64,000 bases of DNA from Emcibacter sp. (lineage in GTDB: Bacteria; Pseudomonadota; Alphaproteobacteria; Sphingomonadales; Emcibacteraceae): NCBI GenBank assembly GCA_021774785.1, contig JAJFIQ010000003.1, positions 27,505-91,504 on the forward strand, given 5' to 3'. The position numbers were made by a program, and so were the translations under genes. The stretch's first letter is position 1. Each line of letters opens with the position of its first letter. Below are positions 1-9,427 of this stretch, piece after piece. Under the pieces are notes generated by a model. That model worked only from the letters and a program-made list of their open reading frames with translations. It was not told the DNA's origin and did not search any database.

Positions 1-1638
1 GGTGGTGTTATTCTAGGTAAACTCTTTAAAACATCGCCCCGTGGCGACCATTCATCAGTAGATTATAATCTTGGAGAGGGTGAATCTAGGAAGATAGTCA
101 AAACGTCAGGCAAATATCTTATCAACCATTATTGGGGTCGTTATATCGCTTTTTTGAATGATAAAGAAGCTGACAAAATGTTTGTTTTAAAGGGGCCGGT
201 TGAAGGATTTGGTAGTTATTATTTTGATTATCATGGGGTAACGTTCTATTTTTCCTTTTTTCAGGATATATCTGAATTAAACCTTCTAAATTTTTCTATT
301 AATTGGCATTATATTGCTGTTTATATGAAGTTTAGCACAACTAAGAAGTTCAGCACTGCCTTAAATGAATTATTCATGCTTCAATCCGGTGAATGTAGAC
401 AATATGGGCGCGGAAAGGTAACAAACTTTCTTATTTGGAGTATGACTAAAGTCTCTTCCGAGATGGGTGCAATTGAGGATCCTATGGAAGCCGCTCAGCT
501 ATTACGTCAGACAGTAGTAGGTTGCGTTACGGCTTGGGCTAAAAACCATGATAAAATAATTCTCAAACTTTCTGGTGGTCTTGATTCTTCTATTATCCTT
601 GCCAGTTTGATGGAAACTCGTAATGCAGAGGATATTTGTTGTTTAAATTATTTTCCATTCTCTGACAAATCCGGCGATGAGCGTCATTTTGCACGCTTGA
701 TCGCGCAACGTTTCGGCGTGCAGCTTATCGAAAAAGGGCTAGGGTCTTCCATAACTAAAATGGAACGATTATTTGACATTTCTCCTTTGCCGGCACCAGA
801 ATCCTATAGAAACGCTTTGGAGCAATATTCCTATAATGCACAACTTGCAAGGGACATAGGGGTAAATATGCTTTTTGCAGGAGAGGGTGGCGACAGCCTT
901 TTTTTCCAACCATCTACACATTATGTTACCAGTGATTATTTGCGAAAATATGGACTAGCCCCAAATTTATTAACGGTTGCATTGAATAATGCTCGTAGGA
1001 TGAAAAAGTCAATATGGACAGTTTTATTTAGCGCCGTTAAAGACCGGGTGATAAATCCGAGAGGGCAGGACTTGATGGGCGAATTCAGGAAGGAAAGTTC
1101 TATACTGAATTCGGAAATTATGAAGAATATTGACTATAAGGATACTTTAAATCCCCGGTTGGAAACAGCACGCGACTTGCCAAATGGAAAGCTTTTTCAT
1201 ATTGCTTTGTCAGAAATGCCTAACGATTATTATTATACAAGCAAAGTGGATGATTTTCTTGAGGTTTGCTCGCCGCTGCTATCGCAACCCGTAATCGAAT
1301 TAGTTTTAAGGATTCCTTCCTATGTTTTGGCAACTGGTCGTAAGGATCGTGGATTGGCAAGGGGTGCTTTTAAAAATGATCTTCCTCTTGAAATTTTAAG
1401 ACGAGAGTCAAAAGGAGGAATCATGATTTATATTCAAGAGGTTCTGGATCAAAATATTGATTTTGTTAGAGAAATTCTTTTGGATGGTATTTTAGTGAAA
1501 GAAAAACTGCTAAACCGGAATGAATTGGAAAAGTCCTTAGGGGGAAGCCAGGTGTTGGTTGATTCAGAGACATTCAATATTTTTGAACATGTCTGTACAG
1601 AAATCTGGGTTAGAAAAATGATGGAAGCAACTATTTAG
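1..1638 (+). CDS. Lasso peptide cyclase, asparagine synthetase-like (5' end outside window)
   Basis: The reading frame is open from base 1, so the gene starts before the window; 545 residues are visible. The ATP-pyrophosphatase motif SGGLDSS is encoded around 571-591, and an upstream stretch reading HYWGRYIAF (about 124-150) is typical of lasso-peptide cyclases, which adenylate an Asp/Glu side chain of the core peptide and close the isopeptide ring. Later parts (GEGGDSLFF, then the ARGAFK region) also fit the asparagine-synthetase fold. It converges with an isopeptidase gene only 4 bases away, which supports the lasso assignment. The precursor peptide and the leader-peptidase genes would lie left of the window. 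An ordinary AsnB is the alternative and is less likely. Confidence 0.85.
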   Translation, partial: GGVILGKLFKTSPRGDHSSVDYNLGEGESRKIVKTSGKYLINHYWGRYIAFLNDKEADKMFVLKGPVEGFGSYYFDYHGVTFYFSFFQDISELNLLNFSINWHYIAVYMKFSTTKKFSTALNELFMLQSGECRQYGRGKVTNFLIWSMTKVSSEMGAIEDPMEAAQLLRQTVVGCVTAWAKNHDKIILKLSGGLDSSIILASLMETRNAEDICCLNYFPFSDKSGDERHFARLIAQRFGVQLIEKGLGSSITKMERLFDISPLPAPESYRNALEQYSYNAQLARDIGVNMLFAGEGGDSLFFQPSTHYVTSDYLRKYGLAPNLLTVALNNARRMKKSIWTVLFSAVKDRVINPRGQDLMGEFRKESSILNSEIMKNIDYKDTLNPRLETARDLPNGKLFHIALSEMPNDYYYTSKVDDFLEVCSPLLSQPVIELVLRIPSYVLATGRKDRGLARGAFKNDLPLEILRRESKGGIMIYIQEVLDQNIDFVREILLDGILVKEKLLNRNELEKSLGGSQVLVDSETFNIFEHVCTEIWVRKMMEATI

Positions 1639-1642
1639 TAAT

Positions 1643-4042
1643 TCAATTTTTTGGGTTCGCATCCCGCATGCGAGCCAGAATGGCTGAGTTTCTGCTTTTT
1701 TTCTGCTGAATACGTAGTTCTCGCCAGCGTTTATATTGATCAACTTTGGTGGGATCGGTATCCTCTTCGCCTTTGAGCCAGAAGGCAAACCAGTCAACAT
1801 TTCCCCCTTGGGAGGCAATCCTGTGCTCCGGTTTTACAAGTTCATGGGGAGCATCATTAAATACATAAAATTCTACAGGTTTATGTTGGCGTTTGAGAAT
1901 TGTATATGTCCCCCACCAAAGAGAGGGAGGAGTTATGTATTGCTCCAATCTTAGCGGTGTTTTTAATCTGTTCAGATGGAAAGTAGGATCGTTAATTATC
2001 CACTTTTCTAAGCTTTGCCCCCAAGGCACCGCTCCGTCAGTCATTTTTTCCACAAATTTCATGCCAGGGGGCATGGTGCCAAACCAAGTGCTATAAGGCC
2101 CGATACCAATATTATAGCTATCAGCCAGCGTTGACGCCGCAATAGAATAATCTGAATATAATAACATATGTAGAATAGGAGTGCTGGTGGCACTCCATCC
2201 AATCAACCCTACCTTTTCTCTGTCGATTAAGTTCATGGTAGCCAGATTGTCAATGGCAGACTCAAAACCAAGCTGAAAGATCGATAACGAATTGTGGTTT
2301 TGCGCCACAGGTGGACTTTTCATTTGAAGAACCATCATACCTTTGTTGGCCAGAGCTTGAGCAGCGAAGGCGCTAGCTGTTCCATAAGGCCCGTCAATAA
2401 GAAACTCATGTGGGTCGAATCCATGAGTTTGAATGACCAAAGGGTATTTATGTCCTTCCATAAAGTCCGGAGGATAGACAAGTCCCGCTTGTAAAGCTCT
2501 TCCATCACTGTCCTTCCAATTTAACACTTGCGTTTTGCCAAAAGTCAAATTCCGGAACTGTGGATTGAGATCAGTGATAACTTTCTTTCGACCAGTAGAT
2601 ATGTCGAGTGCCATAATTTCGGGCGGTGTATTTAGGTCCTGGTGGATGGAAATATTAAGACGATTTTTGTGAATTGTTTTTCTTGTAGGCATTTGAACCC
2701 ACTTGCTATTTTCTTTCTTAAATAATTTTGTTCGTAGATTATCCTCTCCTTCGTTTTTTTCCTTAATTTCCAATAGCCCGGTGGGCGATATGTTTAATGC
2801 CCAAAATTGAGCATCCGAGGTTACGAGCGTATCTGGATTTCTGTAATATTTTTCAACCGTATGATTAGTGATTAGTGATATGATCCTGGTATTAACATTA
2901 TATTCAACAGTCGAAAACAAATGGCTACGGCGTTTTCTTTCTTGCTTATCCGAAACATCAAGAGGCAAACTGGTGTTGGCAAGAATTACACTATTGCTAT
3001 TTGGCAACCAATGGGCAGCGATATTTACTCCTCCCGGAATAAAGCCAGTGGGTGCATCAAAGACCGGTCTGATCTCCTCTGTCATTAGGTCAATTAGGCT
3101 AAATTGTAATATAAGGCCCTCTTGCGGTATCATATAATTGTCATCAAAACTTTCATGAATATTTTTAAAACCTGGATTTTTTAGGTAGTTGTAACCTTCC
3201 CGCCAACGTATGGGAATATCTTTTTGTGTTGTAAGAACTATGACCCGGCGACCGTCAGGTGATAACGACATAAGTGGTTCCCATACTGCACTATTGTAAA
3301 CTCGCCCAACGGCTTGTGAGTGACCTGGTCGTCCTAAGTTTTGTATATAAAAATGGTTTGCTGCTACTGGAGATTCAGAATCTGGATCACTAATGGAAGT
3401 CATAGGCCTGACTCCAACTAGATAACTGGTTTTAGTACGATCTGTATTGTGTTTTGATACTGTTGAGGCAAAGACGATTTTTTGCGAAGCAATATTGAAG
3501 GCGTAACCCGTAATTGACCTCGGGTGGTTTGTCAGCTTATTCATGGTTTTTGAACGAATATCAAACCTGTAAACTTGTCCAGGTGTCTGACCTTTCTCTG
3601 CATCAAACCAGCCAATAAAGGCAAGCGTTTTACTGTCTCCAAGCCAGGTGATTTCCTGAAAAGCACTTTCATTAAGTGATGTGGAGACGTGTACCAAAAT
3701 TTCCCCTTTTGGCAACATAGATTTCGATTTTGAAGTTGTTTTGTCATCTTCATTCAGGAATGAGAGAATGTGCTTTGATTGGTATAAGAGAAGACTATAA
3801 TCATTTTTACCTGAATCGGGATTGCCACTACGGATAACGATGACGAAATATTTCCCGTCCGGGGACATCTTGATCTTAGCTGAACTAAATGTCGAATACG
3901 CAGCCCTTGGTTCAATAATTTGAACCATTTTAATTGAGTCCTTAATCGTAAAGGCTCTTTTTGTATAGGCCGATTGAGCAAACGCCGCATGACTAAAGAA
4001 TGAGAGGCTAATGAAGATGAGAAAAACAAGTCTGTGAAACAT
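1643..4042 (-). CDS. Lasso peptide isopeptidase (AtxE2-like S9 family)
   Basis: A secreted prolyl-oligopeptidase-like hydrolase of 799 residues. The ATG at 4042 is preferred over an upstream TTG at 4066 because AAGAAGG lies about 9 bases upstream and a clean signal peptide follows (hydrophobic core, ends AAFAQ). An N-terminal beta-propeller-like part is followed by an alpha/beta hydrolase domain with nucleophile motif GWSATS (Ser617) and a C-terminal His733 in NDAPHEL. The segment GTASAFAAQALANKGM is typical of the AtxE2 isopeptidases, which open the lasso ring after import. Convergence with a lasso cyclase and the receptor gene just upstream on the same strand support the role. A generic S9 peptidase is the fallback. 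Confidence 0.85.
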   Translation of the reverse strand: MFHRLVFLIFISLSFFSHAAFAQSAYTKRAFTIKDSIKMVQIIEPRAAYSTFSSAKIKMSPDGKYFVIVIRSGNPDSGKNDYSLLLYQSKHILSFLNEDDKTTSKSKSMLPKGEILVHVSTSLNESAFQEITWLGDSKTLAFIGWFDAEKGQTPGQVYRFDIRSKTMNKLTNHPRSITGYAFNIASQKIVFASTVSKHNTDRTKTSYLVGVRPMTSISDPDSESPVAANHFYIQNLGRPGHSQAVGRVYNSAVWEPLMSLSPDGRRVIVLTTQKDIPIRWREGYNYLKNPGFKNIHESFDDNYMIPQEGLILQFSLIDLMTEEIRPVFDAPTGFIPGGVNIAAHWLPNSNSVILANTSLPLDVSDKQERKRRSHLFSTVEYNVNTRIISLITNHTVEKYYRNPDTLVTSDAQFWALNISPTGLLEIKEKNEGEDNLRTKLFKKENSKWVQMPTRKTIHKNRLNISIHQDLNTPPEIMALDISTGRKKVITDLNPQFRNLTFGKTQVLNWKDSDGRALQAGLVYPPDFMEGHKYPLVIQTHGFDPHEFLIDGPYGTASAFAAQALANKGMMVLQMKSPPVAQNHNSLSIFQLGFESAIDNLATMNLIDREKVGLIGWSATSTPILHMLLYSDYSIAASTLADSYNIGIGPYSTWFGTMPPGMKFVEKMTDGAVPWGQSLEKWIINDPTFHLNRLKTPLRLEQYITPPSLWWGTYTILKRQHKPVEFYVFNDAPHELVKPEHRIASQGGNVDWFAFWLKGEEDTDPTKVDQYKRWRELRIQQKKSRNSAILARMRDANPKN

Positions 4043-4167
4043 TCTGAATGGCCTTCTTGGTAACAATGAGAACCCGTATCTGCCTCCCCCCCTTTTTTGA
4101 TATGCTGGAAAACAAATCAGGGAAGCAAATTGTACGGTGATAACGCGTTAATATTTAAGCGTGATAA

Positions 4168-6849
4168 TTACCATTTTCGGGTAATTTGAAAGGCGATAAA
4201 CCTACCCAAAGAAGTCGCATTGTCAGGGTCGAAATTAATTTTTGAGTTAAATTCACTTTTGACAAAGGGCGGGTCCTGATCAAACATATTTTGAATGCTG
4301 AGCGAGAAGACGGTGTCCTTTAACCAGGGGCTGTCGTAACGGTTTTCAGTGTTATAGCTTAAATTAAGATCAAATGTCGTCCAGGAACTAACATCGACAG
4401 CTGGAGTAACGCGGTCATCTTTATAGGAACCTATGTGGTTCACACGAAGATTTGTCGCAAAACCACCCCGGCTCCAGGAAAGGCCGCCGTTAATCTTGAG
4501 GGCCGCAGGATTGAAAATCGTATCCACAACGTCGAATGGATCTGAAGTTTCAGTTAATTGAGTAGATTGTTTAAACAGATAGGTACTGTTAAGTATGAAA
4601 TTCCAATCACCCAAGTCTGTTTCCAGTTCATAAGAAATGGAAAAATCCAATCCACTTGTATCGACCAATGACATGTTACGAAGACGTATATTAAAAACTA
4701 TTTCTGTGTCTGCAGGATTAAAGGTCGAAAAATTTCTGAAATTTGGTATTGATGTCCAAAAATCTACGAAATCAGCATCAGGGTTCCTTGTTACAAATGA
4801 TGCAAATCTGGGGTCTGAAAATCCATCAAGAAAAGCCTGAGGTCTCTTTATTCGATCTTTATATTTTATGTTGAAATAGGTCAGACTAATATTTAAGCCG
4901 GAAACAAAATTGGACGTCATATCAAAACCAACAGTCCAGGTGGTCGCCGTCTCGGGTTGAAGTTTGGCATTATTGCCACCCAAAATTAAGCCTGGAATAT
5001 TCTGTGATGGATCGTCTGGATCTGGAATACTGAACAGTAATGATGACAGATTGTGTTCTGACAACTCTTGCAATAGGGGAGCCCTGAAGGAAGTGCCATA
5101 AGTTCCACGCAGGTTAAAACCACTTGCGGGGGACCAAAGTAATCCGATTTTTGGGTCCGTCGATGATCCAAAATCGCTGTAATGTTCATACCGTGCTGCC
5201 AATGTTATTTCCAAACGCTCAAGTCCCGGTTTTCTATTGTCGGCGCTGATAAAAGGTACGAATGCTTCGCCAAAAATTGCATAATTTTCCCGGTCAGAAT
5301 CTATAAATCTCTCCAGGATATTAAATGACTCTTTCCGATATTGCCCGCCAATGGCTATTTTAACTTCGCCTCCTTCCAGTTGAAACAAAGTCCCGTCAGC
5401 CTTCGTATCAAGTGCTGTGACCTTTGAAGTGACGTTATCTTCATCTTCAAGAAAGGGAGTATTCGTTGGGGCAAATGGAGCGGTGAAGAATTTAAGCAGA
5501 CGAAATGTGTCATTTTGACTATATGTGCCAACCAGTTCACCTTGCCAAGAATCGCTAAAAGTTGTCTGTAAGCCTATTGTCGCTCCATATTGTTCATTTT
5601 GTGCAGGGGTTAAAAACACGGTACTCCCAAATCTTTGAGATTGTTCTATTTCACGATTGCTGTAAAATGCGGTCCCAAATAGTTTGACTTGTTCTGTAAT
5701 ATTTTGTCCACTTTTCACAAAAACACTGTGCCGGGTTTGTTTAGGGAGTAGGGTGGTGGGGTCCTCAGCATCCTTTGTAAAACTGCGGTCTTCGGAATCC
5801 AACGCACTACGCTGATAAAATTCATAACTGATCAGAGCATGTCCGTTGTCCCAGGCTTTGCCAAAAACCTGTCCTACCTGTATTTCATCGCTATTGCCCT
5901 CTGTAACAGAACCATACCGAAGCCGAGTTTCTGCACCATCATAATTGTCCCGCATAATAAAATTAATTACACCACCAACGGCATCAGAACCATAGATCGC
6001 GGAGGCACCATCTGTTAATACTTCCACCCGTTCAAGCGCGGTTAGGGGAATCATTGAAATATCGACAAAATCACTACCTAAGCCAGCCCCTGGCATACGA
6101 CGGCCATCCAATAAAATGAGGGTCGATTCCGTACCGAGGCCACGTAGATTGACACTTGATCCCCCATTAACATTCAGACCAGCGTTTGGTGAAAAGCCGT
6201 TATTGCCTTCTGAGGCTCCCCCTCCAAAAACCTGGGGAAGTGTACGGATGAATTGTGGTATTGTTGAAAGGCCGGTTTTCTCAATGTCCTCCCTACCGTA
6301 AATAAAGACGGGAGAGGCGGATTTGGCACCGCGGATGTGTGAGCCGGTAGTGACAACCTCTTCCATATATTCTTCTGCCTCTTCCTCGATTGTCTCTGCG
6401 GCTGAGTTGTTTTCTTCGGTTAAGAGTTTTTTGTAAGTGAGATTACTGTCGTCAGAAACGTATAAGGCACTGGCAACTTTGATATTTCTGTTTTTGGAAT
6501 TTATTGAACTTATATCTTTGGAGTGGGCCGGAACAATAAGAACTTGCCCTTTGTCGTCTATGATATAGTCAAGACCAGTCCCTTTTAAGAGTTGTTTCAG
6601 GGCTTCACCCCTCGACATCGTTCCTTTGACAGCAGTTGCTTTTTTACCTTTCAATAATTTTTGAGGAGACAGAAACTGCCATTGAGATTGGATGGTAAAT
6701 TGAATTAGTGCCTCGTTGAGGGGTATGTCGGCGACGTCAATTTTATAGGCTTTGTCATCCGCGCTTGCCGAAAAAACCACCGACAGCGTTAAAGCTGAAA
6801 TAATTCCTACTTGAGCGGCTCTTTTTGCCATGGACTTCTTGTTAATCAT
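4168..6849 (-). CDS. TonB-dependent receptor with STN signalling domain
   Basis: Outer-membrane receptor of 893 residues from ATG 6849 (AAGGGAG about 9 bases upstream; a longer form from TTG 6870 is possible). The signal peptide is followed by a Secretin/TonB short N-terminal domain (about residues 35-100), which in FecA-type transducers contacts a FecR protein. A TonB-box-like EEVVTTG precedes the plug domain (LRGLGTESTLILLDGRR, ASAIYGSDAVGGVINF) and a C-terminal barrel ending in an aromatic-rich strand. It lies directly upstream of the isopeptidase on the same strand, so it probably imports the lasso peptide or a related ligand and signals through the FecR/FecI pair at 12.2-13.8 kb. Confidence 0.88.
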   Translation of the reverse strand: MINKKSMAKRAAQVGIISALTLSVVFSASADDKAYKIDVADIPLNEALIQFTIQSQWQFLSPQKLLKGKKATAVKGTMSRGEALKQLLKGTGLDYIIDDKGQVLIVPAHSKDISSINSKNRNIKVASALYVSDDSNLTYKKLLTEENNSAAETIEEEAEEYMEEVVTTGSHIRGAKSASPVFIYGREDIEKTGLSTIPQFIRTLPQVFGGGASEGNNGFSPNAGLNVNGGSSVNLRGLGTESTLILLDGRRMPGAGLGSDFVDISMIPLTALERVEVLTDGASAIYGSDAVGGVINFIMRDNYDGAETRLRYGSVTEGNSDEIQVGQVFGKAWDNGHALISYEFYQRSALDSEDRSFTKDAEDPTTLLPKQTRHSVFVKSGQNITEQVKLFGTAFYSNREIEQSQRFGSTVFLTPAQNEQYGATIGLQTTFSDSWQGELVGTYSQNDTFRLLKFFTAPFAPTNTPFLEDEDNVTSKVTALDTKADGTLFQLEGGEVKIAIGGQYRKESFNILERFIDSDRENYAIFGEAFVPFISADNRKPGLERLEITLAARYEHYSDFGSSTDPKIGLLWSPASGFNLRGTYGTSFRAPLLQELSEHNLSSLLFSIPDPDDPSQNIPGLILGGNNAKLQPETATTWTVGFDMTSNFVSGLNISLTYFNIKYKDRIKRPQAFLDGFSDPRFASFVTRNPDADFVDFWTSIPNFRNFSTFNPADTEIVFNIRLRNMSLVDTSGLDFSISYELETDLGDWNFILNSTYLFKQSTQLTETSDPFDVVDTIFNPAALKINGGLSWSRGGFATNLRVNHIGSYKDDRVTPAVDVSSWTTFDLNLSYNTENRYDSPWLKDTVFSLSIQNMFDQDPPFVKSEFNSKINFDPDNATSLGRFIAFQITRKW

Positions 6850-7291
6850 TGCTGCTATCTCCCTTAGCAATAGACACTTTAAGCTTGTTTGATCAATAAC
6901 TCAAAATGCACATAATTATTAAGTATTGAATACTGAGTTAATTTTCTAATAGTTGAAATTTTTACGCTCAGCATTTGCAAGGAAGACAGTATAAAAGTTC
7001 TCTTCCCCCACATATGTGCGCGAAGTTTTTCGCACATATGTGGTCATTTTTATTTATGCAGAAGAGACGATTGATATTATCTTCTGTCACACCAAATGGG
7101 TGATTTTACGCACTTAACTGTCTTCTTTAGGAGAGCGCGGTTTCGGTTCCTCAACTGAGATGGCTGATGCAAACGAGAGGCAAGCAGGATTTCACTGAAG
7201 AATTCTTTTGCATCTTTTCAGAATTATTGCCGTCAGTGGCTCAGGGAGTAGATAAAAGTTGTTTGATAAGTATTAATTGCGGGAGATTGTA
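6850..7291. promoter_or_regulatory. Divergent promoter region between receptor and luxR
   Basis: Non-coding interval between two genes transcribed away from each other, so it must hold both promoters. It is AT-rich. Its clear structure is the duplicated palindrome at 7008-7043 (separate entry). A half-site CGCACTTAAC at 7109-7118 resembles the perfect inverted repeat at 12092-12105. I see no convincing coding sequence. Confidence 0.6.
7008..7043. promoter_or_regulatory. Perfect 13-bp inverted repeat carrying two CACATATGTG palindromes
   Basis: Arms CCACATATGTGCG (7008-7020) and CGCACATATGTGG (7031-7043) are exact reverse complements with a 10-base spacer. Each arm contains the self-palindromic 10-mer CACATATGTG (7009-7018 and 7033-7042), with centres 24 bp apart. 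Because both flanking genes diverge from here, a terminator role is unlikely despite the T-rich stretch that follows. Two operator sites for a dimeric regulator, for example the adjacent LuxR, is the better reading. Confidence 0.55.
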
Positions 7292-8143
7292 TTGACTGAA
7301 AGTATATCCATAAATTCGAGCTTGAATTCACGAGGAACCGATATCATCAAAGGGTATGGCAAGACTTCCGTTACTATTTCCGAATTAGAAGCCAAATATT
7401 GCCAGGAACTATCTTTGGCCAGAGATATAAATCAATTTTATATGCATATAGGAATAACTCTGCGGTATATGGGTTTCTCCGAATATTCATTTTCCAGATT
7501 GGCAGCCAAGTCTGAAATTCCTGTCCCTTTATTTACCATGCCCTTAGAGATGAACAACATCTATTTTGCCGACGCTCATTTCGAATGTGATCCCGTAATT
7601 CAGTATGTGTTAGCTAATGATAAACCCATCTTCTTGTCCGATATTAAGAATTCTATCGAATCCCTTGCATATGACACAGAAATAACCAAGCGCAACAAAG
7701 AGATGTTCGCTCTATTGAAAGCCTATGGTTATAATGATTTTTACTTTATTCCTGTCAAAGCATCCAACGATAACGGTACAGTTATGCTGGCGGTTGCCAC
7801 AAAATCCCAGGATTTACGTATGTTTCGTAACCTTGTTAAAAAAATGAAATCTCAATTGACAGCTCTTGTAAAAGCAATTGATTTTGTAGGTACCAAAAAG
7901 TTTCCGGCTTTTTTTCTGAGTGAACTTGAAGGCAACCATTACCTGATAAATCCGGAGCGTCTCGAACTTCTGCAGATCATGGTTCGGGATGATTTGAAAC
8001 TTATCGACGCCGCAAAGCGGTTAAACGTTAGTAGAGATATTGCAAATCGCTGGATTAAATCCATTAAACGCACATTGCAAGTAGATACGACCGCGAGAGC
8101 TATATATCTAGCCGTAAAAGCAGGACTTATAGATGAAAAATAA
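7292..8143 (+). CDS. LuxR-family autoinducer-binding transcriptional regulator
   Basis: A 283-residue regulator with an N-terminal autoinducer-binding domain (about residues 30-190) and a C-terminal LuxR HTH (about 220-283, ending in the usual AVKAGLID pattern). TTG 7292 is preferred because GGGAG lies 6 bases upstream; TTG 7277 would add five residues, and an in-frame stop lies just before it. The protein is clearly paralogous to the LuxR at 15.3-16.2 kb, sharing the DFYFIP and AIDxVGTxKFPxFFL segments. It has no synthase of its own, so it may be a LuxR solo reading the AHL made by the luxI at 14.5 kb. It heads an apparent operon with the P450 38 bases downstream. Confidence 0.85.
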   Translation: MTESISINSSLNSRGTDIIKGYGKTSVTISELEAKYCQELSLARDINQFYMHIGITLRYMGFSEYSFSRLAAKSEIPVPLFTMPLEMNNIYFADAHFECDPVIQYVLANDKPIFLSDIKNSIESLAYDTEITKRNKEMFALLKAYGYNDFYFIPVKASNDNGTVMLAVATKSQDLRMFRNLVKKMKSQLTALVKAIDFVGTKKFPAFFLSELEGNHYLINPERLELLQIMVRDDLKLIDAAKRLNVSRDIANRWIKSIKRTLQVDTTARAIYLAVKAGLIDEK

Positions 8144-8180
8144 GTCCTGATATAACAATAAATCACTTGAAGGCAGACAT

Positions 8181-9404
8181 ATGACCAAGGATAAACACAA
8201 GAATCCCCTTAGACCCGGCATTCATATTGACGAATTGACGAATACCGCTACGCCATATAAAGTTTATGGAACCTTGCGTGACCACTACCCCGTCTGCCTG
8301 TTGGAGCCCAATGGATATTGGGCGATCAGTCGGCATGAGGATGTATATTTTGCCTGCCGGAATCCGGGTTTATTTTCATCAAAGGGAGTAGAATCTCTAC
8401 TTCAACCGGACTGGATGCCGGAAGATTGTATACGTGACTTGTTTGTCTTAACACGAGACCCTCCGGAGCACAGACCCCGGCGACGAATACTTGATGCAAT
8501 CGTAGGGTCAAAATTACTTGAAGTTTTAGCCCCGGCCATGCGTCGGTGCGCTTTACAGCGCATTGAGAAAATCAACCCTTCTCAAGAAGTGAACTTTTTG
8601 GCGGAGTTTGCCCAACCCTACATTGAAACATTTGTAAACAAGATTGTTGGATCAGAAAAAGATCAGCCTTCGCAGGAGTTGGCTAAACATCCAGAACGAA
8701 CGAATAAGAATATCGGTTCACCGCCATCAAAACAGTATATTGAGGATCAGCTAGAGGGTTTGCGAAAAACCAAAAGTTATTTCCATGCTCTCATTCAGGA
8801 AAGAAAACAATGTCCTCGAAATGACTTGATTAGCTCGCTCCTTTCGGGTGAACTTGACGGCCAGCCCTTAAGTGACGACATGATCTTTAATGCAGCCGAA
8901 TTGGTCAGTTTGGCGGGAACACAAGGTCCTATTATATTATTATGTCATGCTATGATCCGGTTGGGACGACAACCCGAACTATTACAGGCTCTTGTCAAGA
9001 AGCCAGATTTGATACCGGCCTTTATTGAGGAATTGTTGCGACATGTGTCTGTTGCACCAGCCGTCCTTAGAAAAACGACAGTCGATATTACTCTGTCTGG
9101 AGTGAAAATCCCAAAGGATGCCATTGTTCTCTTGCTGTTCGCCGCGGCAAACCGTGACCCACGTGTGTTTCATGACCCGGATACATTCAATATATCACGC
9201 GAAAATATCAATCAACATCTCGCTTTTGGTTTTGGACCACACTATTGCCTCGGTGCCGCTCTAACCCGGCTTGAAGTCAAAATTGCACTCGAGGTCATTC
9301 TATCCAGATTTCACAATATTTCCTGTCCACCCGATAACAAAATCCAATGGAACAATTCATGGATGGCAAACTCTATGAGCAGCCTTCCCATTCAGTTTAA
9401 GTAA
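8181..9404 (+). CDS. Cytochrome P450 with atypical I-helix
   Basis: A 407-residue soluble bacterial P450. The heme loop FGFGPHYCLGAAL places the ligand at Cys356; the ExxR pair is Glu284/Arg287; NRDPRVFHDPDTF precedes the heme loop as usual. The I-helix oxygen-activation motif is odd: where most P450s have A-G-x-(D/E)-T, this one has A245-G-T-Q248-G249, so both the acid and the threonine are replaced. It lies between a LuxR regulator and a TonB receptor (24 bases to the next start), suggesting quorum-controlled oxidation of a small molecule. No ferredoxin gene is adjacent. The substrate cannot be told from the sequence. Confidence 0.9.
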   Translation: MTKDKHKNPLRPGIHIDELTNTATPYKVYGTLRDHYPVCLLEPNGYWAISRHEDVYFACRNPGLFSSKGVESLLQPDWMPEDCIRDLFVLTRDPPEHRPRRRILDAIVGSKLLEVLAPAMRRCALQRIEKINPSQEVNFLAEFAQPYIETFVNKIVGSEKDQPSQELAKHPERTNKNIGSPPSKQYIEDQLEGLRKTKSYFHALIQERKQCPRNDLISSLLSGELDGQPLSDDMIFNAAELVSLAGTQGPIILLCHAMIRLGRQPELLQALVKKPDLIPAFIEELLRHVSVAPAVLRKTTVDITLSGVKIPKDAIVLLLFAAANRDPRVFHDPDTFNISRENINQHLAFGFGPHYCLGAALTRLEVKIALEVILSRFHNISCPPDNKIQWNNSWMANSMSSLPIQFK

Positions 9405-9427
9405 AAACAATATTCAGGGAGAAAAAA

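Noticed and set aside
7008..7060. Hairpin read as a rho-independent terminator
   Set aside because: Both flanking genes are transcribed away from it, so there is no transcript for it to end; the duplicated palindromes fit operators better.
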